DNA of 40,489 nucleotides from Bacteroidaceae bacterium (GTDB lineage Bacteria > Bacteroidota > Bacteroidia > Bacteroidales > Bacteroidaceae), in the NCBI GenBank assembly GCA_017416705.1, contig JAFQBG010000004.1, positions 1-40,489 on the forward strand, read 5' to 3'. Each line of letters opens with the position of its first letter. The stretch's first letter is position 1. The notes beneath the pieces are model-generated. The model worked only from the letters and a program-made list of their open reading frames with translations. It did not search any database and was not told where the DNA came from. Below, piece after piece: positions 32,502 through 40,489 of this stretch. Made by a program: the position numbers and the translations under genes.

Positions 32502-32786
32502 TTACTCCTCCGATGTTTTAAATTTATCTTTCAACTTGCTGCCGGGACGAAATGCCGGCACTATCTTGGGTGGTATGAGCATTCTTTGTCCTGTCTTTGG
32601 ATTGACCGACAGACGCTCACGTCGGAGCTTTGCATCGAAAACGCCGAACCCCGATATGTTTATCTGGTCGCTATCTTTCAATCTATCGGTAATGATGTTT
32701 ATAAATGCTTCGACATTGCCATTTACCTCTGTTGTGCTTTGCTTGCATCGTTGCGCAAGTTTATTGACAAATTCTTTGTTGTTCAT
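32502..32786 (-). CDS. HU/IHF-family DNA-binding protein
   Basis: A 94-residue histone-like protein with the full HU fold: NNKEFVNKLAQRCKQSTTEV, ISGFGVFDAKLRRERLSVNP, and the tip region TGQRMLIPPKIVPAFRPGSK, where the P in the PAFRPG motif is the DNA-kinking position of HU/IHF. It binds and bends DNA in the nucleoid as a dimer. It is 12 bases behind rimO and three bases ahead of the HU/LysM gene, so the two HU folds are made from the same message and could pair with each other. It is not clearly HupB, IHF-alpha or IHF-beta. Confidence 0.92.
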   Translation of the reverse strand: MNNKEFVNKLAQRCKQSTTEVNGNVEAFINIITDRLKDSDQINISGFGVFDAKLRRERLSVNPKTGQRMLIPPKIVPAFRPGSKLKDKFKTSEE

Positions 32787-32798
32787 TGCTTTGTTCTA

Positions 32799-34106
32799 TT
32801 ATTTGGGGGTGGCAATTTTACCCATCAAATCAAATTCGGTGGCATCGACTATCTCTACGTCATAGAAATGCCCTATCTTTAATTTGAGTTTGTTAATAGG
32901 AATAAGTATCTCGGTATCTACATCGGGGGAGTCGTACTCTGTTCGTCCTATGTAGTAGTCGCTTTCGGTTCTGTCTATTATTGTTTTATATATCTGTCCT
33001 ATCTTTTCGCTGTTGAGTTTGTTTGATATACGTTGCTGTACCTCCATGAGTATGTCGAGACGCTCCTGTTTCTTTTTCTTGGAGACGTTGTCTTTGTAGT
33101 TTTCAGCGGCATAGGTGCCATCCTCTTCGCTATATGCAAATGCGCCCAGCCGTTCAAATTTTGCCCATTTAACAAACTCCAACAATTCTTCGAAGTCTTT
33201 TTCTGTCTCGCCGGGGAAGCCGACCATCATGGTTGTGCGCAAACAAATTCCCGGGACCTCCTTGCGCATTCTTTCCACAAGTTCGTATGTCTGTTCTTTT
33301 GTCACCGGACGAAGCATTTTTTTCAGAATTTTGGTGCTTACGTGTTGCAATGCTATGTCGAGATATTTGCATACGTTGTTTCTCTCGCGCATGACGCGTA
33401 ACAGGTCGTAAGGGAAATTCGTGGGATAGGCATAGTGCAGACGTATCCACTCCACGCCTTCTATGTCCGATATTTTTTCGACCAGCTCGGCTATTGCTTG
33501 TTTTTTATATATGTCTATACCGTAATATGTGAGTTCTTGTGCTATGATTTGGAATTCTTTGACTCCTTTCGACACAAGATACCTTACTTCGTCGAGTATT
33601 TCTTCTATGGGACGCGACACGTGTGCTCCTGTTATTATGGGAATAGCACAATAGGCGCAACGTCTGTTGCACCCTTCTGATATTTTCAGATAGGCGTAAT
33701 GCGATGGGGTTGTTATCACCCTTTCGTTGGCTATCGTGGCGTTATATTCTTTTTTCAGGTCGGTCAACAGTTCGTTCCAATTGAATTTCCCATAGAATTT
33801 ATCGACCTGTGATATTTCCTGACGCAGTTCCTGCAAATAGCGTTGCGAGAGGCAACCCATCACATATAGTTTTTTTAAATCGCCTTGCTCTTTGCGCCGG
33901 CAAAATTCCAAAATCATGTTGATGGATTCTTCCTTTGCATCGCCTATGAAACCACATGTGTTAATGACTGCAATCTCGCCTTGCGGATATTCTGTGTCGT
34001 GGGTGACGTCGTAGCCACATTCTTGCAATTGACGCATCAAACGCTCCGAATCGACCAAATTCTTGGAGCATCCCATTGTTATTATATCTACTCTGTTGCG
34101 TTTCAT
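32799..34106 (-). CDS. rimO: Ribosomal protein S12 methylthiotransferase RimO
   Basis: A radical-SAM enzyme that adds a methylthio group to the conserved aspartate of ribosomal protein S12. The N-terminal UPF0004 domain carries the auxiliary-cluster cysteines Cys13 (MGCSKNLVDSERL), Cys51 (INTCGFIGDAKEES) and Cys85 (VMGCLSQRY). The radical-SAM cluster is Cys146, Cys150 and Cys153 (EGCNRRCAYCAIP). MVGFPGETEKDF is the SAM-binding stretch, and a TRAM domain ends the protein (DVDTEILIPINKLKLKIGHF). MGCSKNLVD and the 435-residue length favour RimO over MiaB. It is translationally close to ftsY (two-base gap). Confidence 0.96.
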   Translation of the reverse strand: MKRNRVDIITMGCSKNLVDSERLMRQLQECGYDVTHDTEYPQGEIAVINTCGFIGDAKEESINMILEFCRRKEQGDLKKLYVMGCLSQRYLQELRQEISQVDKFYGKFNWNELLTDLKKEYNATIANERVITTPSHYAYLKISEGCNRRCAYCAIPIITGAHVSRPIEEILDEVRYLVSKGVKEFQIIAQELTYYGIDIYKKQAIAELVEKISDIEGVEWIRLHYAYPTNFPYDLLRVMRERNNVCKYLDIALQHVSTKILKKMLRPVTKEQTYELVERMRKEVPGICLRTTMMVGFPGETEKDFEELLEFVKWAKFERLGAFAYSEEDGTYAAENYKDNVSKKKKQERLDILMEVQQRISNKLNSEKIGQIYKTIIDRTESDYYIGRTEYDSPDVDTEILIPINKLKLKIGHFYDVEIVDATEFDLMGKIATPK

Positions 34107-34108
34107 TT

Positions 34109-35062
34109 TTATCCGAATAGCGAATCGACAAATTCCGCACGATTAAACACTTGCAAATGCTCCATTCCCTCGCCAAGCCCTATGTACTTGACGGGTATTT
34201 TAAATTGGTCGCTTATGCCTATGACTACGCCGCCCTTGGCTGTTCCATCGAGCTTTGTAATGGCAAGCGAGGTTACTTCGGTGGCTTTGGTAAACTGTTT
34301 CGCTTGTTCAAAAGCATTTTGCCCTGTCGAGCCGTCGAGCACCAATAGGACTTCGTTTGGTGCATCGGGCAAAATCTTTTTCATCACGTTTTTTATTTTG
34401 GTCAGCTCGTTCATAAGGCCTATTTTGTTGTGCAGACGTCCGGCTGTGTCTATTATTACGACATCGGCATTGTTGGCAACTGCCGACGACAGCGTGTCGT
34501 ATGCAACCGACGCGGGGTCGGAGCCCATATTTTGTTTTATTACGGGTACATCGACTCTGTGGCCCCACTCCACAAGCTGCTCGACTGCTGCTGCACGGAA
34601 TGTATCGGCGGCACCCAGATAGACTCGTTTTCCGGCTTTCTTAAATTGATAGGCGAGCTTGCCTATTGTAGTTGTCTTGCCCACTCCGTTGACGCCCACA
34701 ACCATTATGACGTATGGCTGCCCCGGGGTGGTAGGTATGTCGAATGTGGCACCATCGTCGGTGTTGTTTTCGGTGAGCAAAGCGGCTATCTCCTCTTTCA
34801 GCAGAATATTGAGTTCGCTTGTGTTCATAAATTTGTCGCGAGCGGCACGTGCTTGTACACGTTCTATTATTCTTAGCGTTGTATCTACGCCCACGTCCGA
34901 TGTCACCAATACCTCCTCCAAGTTATCCAATACATCGTCGTCTATCTCGGTTTTGCCAACTATCGCACGTGCTATTTTTCCAAACACGCTCTCTTTGGTT
35001 TTCGACAATCCTTTGTCGAGGACCTCTTTCTTATCTTTTGAAAAAAAACTAAAAATTCCCAT
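34109..35062 (-). CDS. ftsY: Signal recognition particle receptor FtsY
   Basis: The SRP receptor GTPase that brings ribosome-nascent chain complexes to the SecYEG translocon. The NG domain is complete: G1 GVNGVGKTTTIGKL (123-136), DTFRAAAVEQL, DTAGRLHNKIGLM, TKLDGTAKGGVVIGI, and the end GEGMEHLQVFNRAEFVDSLFG. At 317 residues it lacks the long acidic A domain of E. coli FtsY and starts MGIFSFFSKDKKE, a short amphipathic helix likely to bind the membrane. It lies 11 bases behind lepA and two bases ahead of rimO. Confidence 0.97.
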   Translation of the reverse strand: MGIFSFFSKDKKEVLDKGLSKTKESVFGKIARAIVGKTEIDDDVLDNLEEVLVTSDVGVDTTLRIIERVQARAARDKFMNTSELNILLKEEIAALLTENNTDDGATFDIPTTPGQPYVIMVVGVNGVGKTTTIGKLAYQFKKAGKRVYLGAADTFRAAAVEQLVEWGHRVDVPVIKQNMGSDPASVAYDTLSSAVANNADVVIIDTAGRLHNKIGLMNELTKIKNVMKKILPDAPNEVLLVLDGSTGQNAFEQAKQFTKATEVTSLAITKLDGTAKGGVVIGISDQFKIPVKYIGLGEGMEHLQVFNRAEFVDSLFG

Positions 35063-35073
35063 AATCTCGTCTG

Positions 35074-36855
35074 TTAATCCAATTTCAATACTGCCAAGAA
35101 TGCTTTCTGAGGAACTTCGACGTTTCCTATCTGTTTCATGCGTTTCTTGCCCTTCTTTTGTTTCTCCAACAGTTTGCGTTTACGCGATACGTCACCTCCG
35201 TAGCACTTGGCTGTTACATCCTTGCGCACCTGTTTAATTGTCTCGCGTGCTATTATCTTGGTGCCTATTGCCGCTTGCAATGCAACATCGAACTGTTGTC
35301 TTGGTATCAGGTCGCGTAGTTTCTCGCACATTTGACGGCCAAGCCCATAGGCATTATCGACGTGTGTCAATGTGGATAAAGCATCCACCGGCTCGCCATT
35401 TAGCAGAATATCCAATTTTATCAGTTTCGATGTTCTGAAACCGGCCGAATGGTAATCGAACGAGGCATAGCCTTTTGATATGCTTTTGAGTTTATCGTAA
35501 AAGTCTATCACTATCTCGCCAAGGGGTAACAAGAAACTTATATCGACCCTGTTGCCTGTAATGAATTCTTGTTTTTGCAATTCGCCACGTTTGCCCAAGC
35601 ATAGTGTCATTATGGGGCCTATGTATTCGGCACGGGTGATTATGCTGGCTTGTATATAGGGCTCTTCTATGTGGTCTATAAGTGTCTGGTCGGGCATTCC
35701 TCCGGGGTTGTGTACCTCCTGAACTCCTCCTTGTTTGTCATATACCATGTATGACACGTTTGGCACCGTGGTTATGACGCTCATGTCAAATTCTCGGTCG
35801 AGGCGTTCTTGCACTATCTCCATGTGCAACAGCCCCAAAAAGCCGCATCGAAATCCAAATCCTAACGCTGCCGATGATTCGGGAGTAAATGTCAAGGAGG
35901 CATCGTTCAATTGTAGTTTTTCCAACGACGAACGCAAATCCTCGTAGTCTTCGGCATCAATGGGATATACTCCGGCAAAGACCATTGGCTTAACCTCCTC
36001 GAAACCGGCTATGGCAGCGGAGCATGGACGTGCTATGTGGGTTATGGTATCGCCTACCTTTACTTCGCGCGATGTTTTTATTCCCGATATGATATATCCC
36101 ACATCGCCGGTGCGCAGTTCCTCGCGCGGCGACAGTTCCATTTTCAGTACACCTATCTCGTCGGCATCGTATTCTTTTCCGGTGTTGAAGAATTTTACTT
36201 TATCGCCTTTGCGTATAACACCGTTTACCACTTTGAAATAGGCTATAATACCGCGGAACGAATTGAACACCGAGTCGAATATGAGTGCCTGCAAAGGAGC
36301 CGTTTCGTCGCCTTTCGGCGAGGGTATTCTCTCTACTACTGCTTGCAGAATTTCTTCGACACCCATGCCTGTTTTTCCCGAGGCCTCTATTATATCTTCG
36401 CGATCGCAACCAATGAGGTCAACAATCTCGTCTTTTACCTCCTCGGGCATGGCGTTTATCATATCGCACTTGTTAATCACCGGGATAATCTCCAAGTCCT
36501 GATCTATCGCCATGTATAGGTTCGATATTGTTTGCGCCTGAACGCCTTGTGTGGCATCGACCACAAGCAAGGCTCCCTCGCAAGCCGCAATGGAACGCGA
36601 CACTTCATAGGAGAAATCCACGTGTCCCGGGGTGTCAATGAGATTTAGAATATATTTTTCGCCTTTGTACATATACTCCATTTGTATTGCATGGCTTTTT
36701 ATGGTTATACCGCGTTCGCGCTCCAAATCCATATTATCCAGCATTTGCCCCTCGGTCACTTGGATGGTTTTTGTTGTTTCCAAGAGTCGGTCGGCCAGTG
36801 TCGATTTACCATGGTCAATATGAGCTATTATGCAAAAGTTTCTTATTTTCTCCAT
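35074..36855 (-). CDS. lepA: Elongation factor 4 (LepA)
   Basis: A ribosome-bound GTPase that back-translocates or helps initiation-complex assembly. G motifs: [30 protein letters not shown], and NKCDMINA. Family-specific parts follow: [20 protein letters not shown] and [20 protein letters not shown] in the domain IV/V region, then the C-terminal domain [20 protein letters not shown]. At 593 residues the length is normal. It is the first gene of the lepA-ftsY-rimO-HU-HU/LysM run. A TATCTTCG box on the minus strand (36968-36961) may be its promoter. Confidence 0.97.
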   Translation of the reverse strand: MEKIRNFCIIAHIDHGKSTLADRLLETTKTIQVTEGQMLDNMDLERERGITIKSHAIQMEYMYKGEKYILNLIDTPGHVDFSYEVSRSIAACEGALLVVDATQGVQAQTISNLYMAIDQDLEIIPVINKCDMINAMPEEVKDEIVDLIGCDREDIIEASGKTGMGVEEILQAVVERIPSPKGDETAPLQALIFDSVFNSFRGIIAYFKVVNGVIRKGDKVKFFNTGKEYDADEIGVLKMELSPREELRTGDVGYIISGIKTSREVKVGDTITHIARPCSAAIAGFEEVKPMVFAGVYPIDAEDYEDLRSSLEKLQLNDASLTFTPESSAALGFGFRCGFLGLLHMEIVQERLDREFDMSVITTVPNVSYMVYDKQGGVQEVHNPGGMPDQTLIDHIEEPYIQASIITRAEYIGPIMTLCLGKRGELQKQEFITGNRVDISFLLPLGEIVIDFYDKLKSISKGYASFDYHSAGFRTSKLIKLDILLNGEPVDALSTLTHVDNAYGLGRQMCEKLRDLIPRQQFDVALQAAIGTKIIARETIKQVRKDVTAKCYGGDVSRKRKLLEKQKKGKKRMKQIGNVEVPQKAFLAVLKLD

Positions 36856-36960
36856 ATATTTTTATCTGTTTACGTCTTAACGGTTGTTTATTTTTCTTTC
36901 AAATAGTACATTCAACACGAATTTAATTTGCCTTTTTATGGCATAATACATTTTCAAGCG

Positions 36961-36968
36961 CGAAGATA
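36961..36968 (-). promoter_or_regulatory. -7 box of the lepA operon
   Basis: TATCTTCG on the minus strand (36968-36961), the recurrent box of this window. No clear TTTG or TTG partner at 20 bases. The leader to lepA is about 100 bases. Confidence 0.4.
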
Positions 36969-37131
36969 CAAATAAAAATCCGATTATTATTATATTTGAT
37001 ACAAATATCGAACATGGAATGCACTCGTTTTGAAATAATAAAGCAGGCTTTATATATCTCGCTCATTTGTTTGATATATTTTATTAACGGCAGAGCATAG
37101 GGCTATTTGTACGGGGTAGCATGGGGATATA

Positions 37132-37169
37132 TAAAAACCCCATCGCTGTTTTTTCACATGCGATGGGGT
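37132..37169 (-). terminator. Terminator of the AsmA-family gene
   Basis: ACCCCATCGC (37137-37146) pairs perfectly with GCGATGGGGT (37160-37169), loop of 13. Read on the minus strand the stem is followed by five U, 26 bases after the stop codon region. Confidence 0.85.
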
Positions 37170-37194
37170 ATGATTTTTATAATAGCTTAGATTG

Positions 37195-39747
37195 CTATTT
37201 TTTCAGAAAGTCCAATGCTTTGTTCAGCAATTTGCTGCCTTTTGTCTTGCTGTCCGACTCCCCTGCTTGCTCGTCACTGTTTGTGTTTTCTTTTTTATCG
37301 CCCAGCACTTTGTCGAGCAGGGATTCGGCTGCACCGGCAGCCGCTTTCTTTGCCAATGACTCCATGTCGATGCTTACTTTTGGCGATTTGAAGGTACCGC
37401 CTATAAGCATATCCACTGTGCCCAATTTTGATATTTTACCAAGTTTCTGCGGTATAGTTATTTCGCCCTTGTAATCTATCGTTTCGTCCAGTCCGGTGGA
37501 GCCCGAAAGCAGCATATTGTAGTCGTCCAACTTTATGTTGAAGGGTTTGGTGGATACTCTGCCGTTTTCTATCGCGAACTCGATATTGACATCCTTTGCC
37601 TTGGCCTCTTTCAGCGATGGCTTTTTAACAATATCTGCAACGAGCTGGATGATTTTTACCTCCCTCAGACTTAAATCGCTTGTGGATAGCTTGCCACTGC
37701 CGTTCATTGTCGAAACCACCGGCTGCATGTTATTGTCCAGCATGGTATTCATGACTACATTCCCCGAAAAACTGCCCGTCAGACTGCTGAAAACAGGTGC
37801 TAAAACCCGAACTACATTTAGGTCGTCATAGGCTTTTGCAAATTCTATATTTTCCAATTTGAACGAAGCGTTGAATTCCGGTGCTTTCTCGTCGGGTGTG
37901 CTATAAAAGCCATTGACAACGACATTGCCTCCCATGGTGTTCAACGACAGGTTTTTCATATCTACCTTGCTGTTTTTCAGCACAAGCAGGCCTTTTATAT
38001 TCTGCAATTTCATATTGTCGAACAGAACATTGTCGAATGCCGCCTGCATTGTAAAGTCGATATTATCGGGAACTTTTATGATTCCTGTGCCTATGGTGTC
38101 ATTAACGGTTGCCGTTTCGGTATTCTGCACTGCGGAGCTATCGGCCGCTGTGGCAGAAGTCCCTGTCATAAAATCGTTCAGGTTGAATTGGTTGCTGCTT
38201 ACATTAAGCGAGCCTTTCAAGGTTGTGCCTTTGAATATATAACCCATGTAGTTTTCGAAACGGCTGTCGATGGTTACATCGTTACTGCCTATTTCCACTG
38301 TCGTTTTGCTTAGGTTCAGATAGCGGGGAGTAAATGTAAACAGGGATTTTTTTATATTCACGTTGGGAATATCCTGCATATTGACAATCATATCGTTAAC
38401 TGCCAATGTACCGTTTGCATTTACTTTGTCATATTTTTCTTTTTCTATATATGACATACGTCCTTCCACTCCAAGGTTGGCATCCAAAAGACCGCTCAGT
38501 TGCATATCTTCGAGCGGATATATATCTTTTACTTTGCCTAAATCCAATTTTCCGTTGGCGGTGACATTGAAATACATGTCGCTGACGGGGTTCTGCAACT
38601 CGGCTGTCAGGGCAAAAGGATTGCCTGCCATGACAAAATTAAATGGATTAACCGACACCTTGGTTGCATCGACCGTTCCTCCGGGATTTGTTACTTTTGC
38701 CGATATGTTTATATTCTCGACACCTGCCGGGAGGCTTGGATATTTGAACATGGCATTCTTGACATCGAACAGCAGATTGAAATTGGGCACTATGCTATCG
38801 CCTTTCAACATTCCTTTGGCATCGGCACGAAGCACTGCGTTGCCATCGGTTCTAAGCCCCTCGAAGTCCTTGGTGTATATGGCCGGAACAAGCGATAGTA
38901 TCTCCTTGAAACCTATTTCGTTACTGTTCAGCGAGATATCCATATCAATGCCATCGTCTTTCATTGCTACCCAACCGTTTATGGCTGCCACTATTGCATT
39001 CAGACGTATGCTGTTTTCGCTTAATGTATATTTATTATTTTCAATATCGGCATCGATGTCTATGTCGGCTTCGAACTCGGCGTTGTTCAGATAGGGAACA
39101 CCGTCCATTTTACACGTAACGGCATCGACATCGGTTTTCAGAGTAACCATGGTACGTGCGCTACCGAAATCGCCCGAGCAGACTGCATCCATACCGGATA
39201 TTTTGGCGTATATATTTCCTTGTCGGTCGTCATATACCAAATTGAAATCTTCGAGAGAAAATTCTTTCAGTTTTATGCGCAGCTGCGACGCTTCGGCTGT
39301 CTCTTGTTGCGCTGTCGTATCGTTGGCTGCTTGGTCGTTTTGGGTGTCATCGGCTTTCATTATGTCCCAATTGACAGCACCGTCGGGCAAAACTATCGCG
39401 TTGAGCGTTGTTTCATCCAGTTCTATCTCGCTTATATCGAAGCCATCGTCACTGAATAACGACAACATATTCACCGATACCGAGAATTTGCCAATCTTAG
39501 CCAAGGTGTCGTTGTCGAATTTGTCCACCCCTTTCAGATAGAAATCCTCCAATGTAACCGAAGCTAATGGAAACTTACGTATTAGACTGATATCCAACGA
39601 CGAAAAGTCGAATTGTGCATTAAGGAGTTTATTGCCCTCCTCCTTTACCAGTGTCTCTATTTTATCTTTGAAAAAATAGGGCAAAGCAATAAGCAGCAAT
39701 ACAATTACGGCAATGATTGCTCCGACTATTTTCAGCAATTTTTTCAT
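37195..39747 (-). CDS. AsmA-family envelope protein
   Basis: An 850-residue protein with one N-terminal membrane helix (KIVGAIIAVIVLLLIALPYF, about residues 6-25) and the rest outside the cytoplasm. The AsmA start is visible (DKIETLVKEEGNKLLNAQFD, then SLIRKFPLASVTLEDFYLKG), followed by long runs of beta strands. Near the end are the AsmA C-terminal features: VMNTMLDNNMQPVVSTMNGS with GKLSTSDLSLREVKI, and NIKLDDYNMLLSGSTGLDET. AsmA relatives form long grooves thought to move phospholipids between membranes. The tail after 800 is low complexity and Lys-rich. It follows the hexosaminidase gene by 28 bases on the same strand. Confidence 0.88.
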   Translation of the reverse strand: MKKLLKIVGAIIAVIVLLLIALPYFFKDKIETLVKEEGNKLLNAQFDFSSLDISLIRKFPLASVTLEDFYLKGVDKFDNDTLAKIGKFSVSVNMLSLFSDDGFDISEIELDETTLNAIVLPDGAVNWDIMKADDTQNDQAANDTTAQQETAEASQLRIKLKEFSLEDFNLVYDDRQGNIYAKISGMDAVCSGDFGSARTMVTLKTDVDAVTCKMDGVPYLNNAEFEADIDIDADIENNKYTLSENSIRLNAIVAAINGWVAMKDDGIDMDISLNSNEIGFKEILSLVPAIYTKDFEGLRTDGNAVLRADAKGMLKGDSIVPNFNLLFDVKNAMFKYPSLPAGVENINISAKVTNPGGTVDATKVSVNPFNFVMAGNPFALTAELQNPVSDMYFNVTANGKLDLGKVKDIYPLEDMQLSGLLDANLGVEGRMSYIEKEKYDKVNANGTLAVNDMIVNMQDIPNVNIKKSLFTFTPRYLNLSKTTVEIGSNDVTIDSRFENYMGYIFKGTTLKGSLNVSSNQFNLNDFMTGTSATAADSSAVQNTETATVNDTIGTGIIKVPDNIDFTMQAAFDNVLFDNMKLQNIKGLLVLKNSKVDMKNLSLNTMGGNVVVNGFYSTPDEKAPEFNASFKLENIEFAKAYDDLNVVRVLAPVFSSLTGSFSGNVVMNTMLDNNMQPVVSTMNGSGKLSTSDLSLREVKIIQLVADIVKKPSLKEAKAKDVNIEFAIENGRVSTKPFNIKLDDYNMLLSGSTGLDETIDYKGEITIPQKLGKISKLGTVDMLIGGTFKSPKVSIDMESLAKKAAAGAAESLLDKVLGDKKENTNSDEQAGESDSKTKGSKLLNKALDFLKK

Positions 39748-39775
39748 AACGTACAGTTTGTCTTGTTTATATTTT

Positions 39776-40489
39776 TTATTTCACAAAAATGTGTTTGCCG
39801 TAGTTTACGCCCATAAATTTATAATATATGGCTTCGCCTTGCATACGGCGCACAAAATCGTCGTAGTTACGCAATTCCTGAGGTGTCCAACCGGCCTCGG
39901 CTACGGCTGCCAGACGAGGCAACATCAGATATTGAACAATATCGGGCTCCTCGACCCATTCTGTCCAGAAATTGGCCTGCACACCCATATATTTATTCTG
40001 TAAATTTTCGGGTACATTATTCATGGGCACATACGAATAGACTGCTTCGACGGTCTCTTTGCCATGGCCCTGCGATTTTGGCTCGGTGGGCAAATCGGAC
40101 TGACGTCTGTTGATGTAGTATGGTATTTGCGGCGATAGTATTGTGTTAAATCCTCTTGATGCGGCATCCTTTGCTGCTCCATCGGCACCTATCCATGCCA
40201 TAATCACTATGTCGTCCCCAAGCGGTGCGGTGTTGCCATGCAATACCTCGTTCCAGAATATCAGTTTGCGTTGTTTCTCCACAGGCTTGGCTGCAATGTG
40301 CTCTTGCAACTGTTTGTAAAAATTTATTTGCAAATCGCGATAGTTTTCGGAACCTATTTCTTGCAACAGGGCCTGACATTCTTTGTTGTGTTCCCATTTC
40401 GATGTAGGACACTCGTCGCCACCCAAATGTATATATCCATAGGGGAACATATCTATGAGTTCATCTATTACATCCTTGGCAAACTGAAC
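39776..40489 (-). CDS. Beta-N-acetylhexosaminidase, GH20, C-terminal part
   Basis: The gene continues past the right edge of the window: the frame is open to 40489 with 13 codons (VQFAKDVIDELID) before the internal Met at 40450. The catalytic pair is in YIHLGGDECPTSKW, the Asp-Glu of GH20 enzymes, which use the substrate acetamido group in catalysis. Other GH20 features are LIFWNEVLHG, VIMAWIGADG and ANFWTEWVEEP, the tryptophans of the substrate pocket, then LMLPRLAAVAEAGWTP. It releases terminal GlcNAc or GalNAc from glycans, probably in the periplasm or outside the cell; the N-terminal signal is outside this window. Confidence 0.93.
   Translation of the reverse strand, partial: VQFAKDVIDELIDMFPYGYIHLGGDECPTSKWEHNKECQALLQEIGSENYRDLQINFYKQLQEHIAAKPVEKQRKLIFWNEVLHGNTAPLGDDIVIMAWIGADGAAKDAASRGFNTILSPQIPYYINRRQSDLPTEPKSQGHGKETVEAVYSYVPMNNVPENLQNKYMGVQANFWTEWVEEPDIVQYLMLPRLAAVAEAGWTPQELRNYDDFVRRMQGEAIYYKFMGVNYGKHIFVK

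Larger units (their letters stand above)
36856..37194. other. 339-base gap between the AsmA-family gene and lepA
   Basis: It contains the lepA promoter candidate near 36961 and, at 37132-37169, the terminator of the AsmA-family gene. The remainder is AT-rich; I see no small gene or RNA. Confidence 0.6.

Overview
This window reads as chromosomal DNA of a Bacteroidales bacterium; I cannot resolve family or genus. The evidence is a complete Bat (aerotolerance) gene cluster, Bacteroidetes-type promoters (TTTG or TTG, about 20 bases, then TAnnTTTG or TATCTTYG), start codons with almost no Shine-Dalgarno sequences, and Bacteroidetes-specific families (HU-fold proteins fused to SPOR or LysM domains, BspA-like leucine-rich repeats). 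Most of the window is dense core genome with short gaps, converging pairs separated by strong hairpins, and AT-rich regulatory gaps. I see no insertion sequence, prophage, CRISPR array, rRNA or tRNA.

Layout. 1-3.4 kb: a BspA-like repeat protein whose 5' end looks truncated. 3.6-5.4 kb: a PadR regulator, a small membrane protein and a tRNA-dihydrouridine synthase in one run. 5.8-7.0 kb: a PLP aminotransferase, ended by a hairpin that faces the gyrA-TPR pair (7.1-10.9 kb, minus). 11.3-11.9 kb: trmD. 12.1-13.7 kb: pyrK-pyrD (minus), followed upstream by an XRE-type regulator. An 885-base AT-rich gap then precedes holA (15.2-16.2 kb, minus), which is divergent from an orphan HsdR-N-like gene. 16.8-19.5 kb: an omega-amidase-like nitrilase and a U32/RlhA-like protein. 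19.7-21.9 kb: an HU-fold/SPOR membrane protein, an FHA protein with a zinc ribbon, and a YbaK/ProX-type deacylase. 22.1-31.2 kb (minus): the moxR-DUF58-BatABCDE cluster with a PAP2 gene behind it. 31.4-36.9 kb (minus): lepA-ftsY-rimO-HU-HU/LysM. 37.2-40.5 kb (minus): an AsmA-family protein behind a partial GH20 hexosaminidase.

How the genes work together. The two minus-strand operons between 22 and 37 kb are the functional core. One encodes a MoxR ATPase with vWA, TPR and SH3 partners that probably form an envelope-associated complex. The other joins translation (LepA), membrane targeting (FtsY), ribosomal protein modification (RimO) and two HU-fold proteins. The most thought-provoking feature is that two separate genes (19741-20721 and 31377-32498) each have an N-terminal HU-fold domain, one membrane segment with a basic flank on the N-terminal side, and a C-terminal peptidoglycan-binding domain (SPOR or LysM). 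This suggests DNA-to-cell-wall tethers. That function is inference from domain order only.
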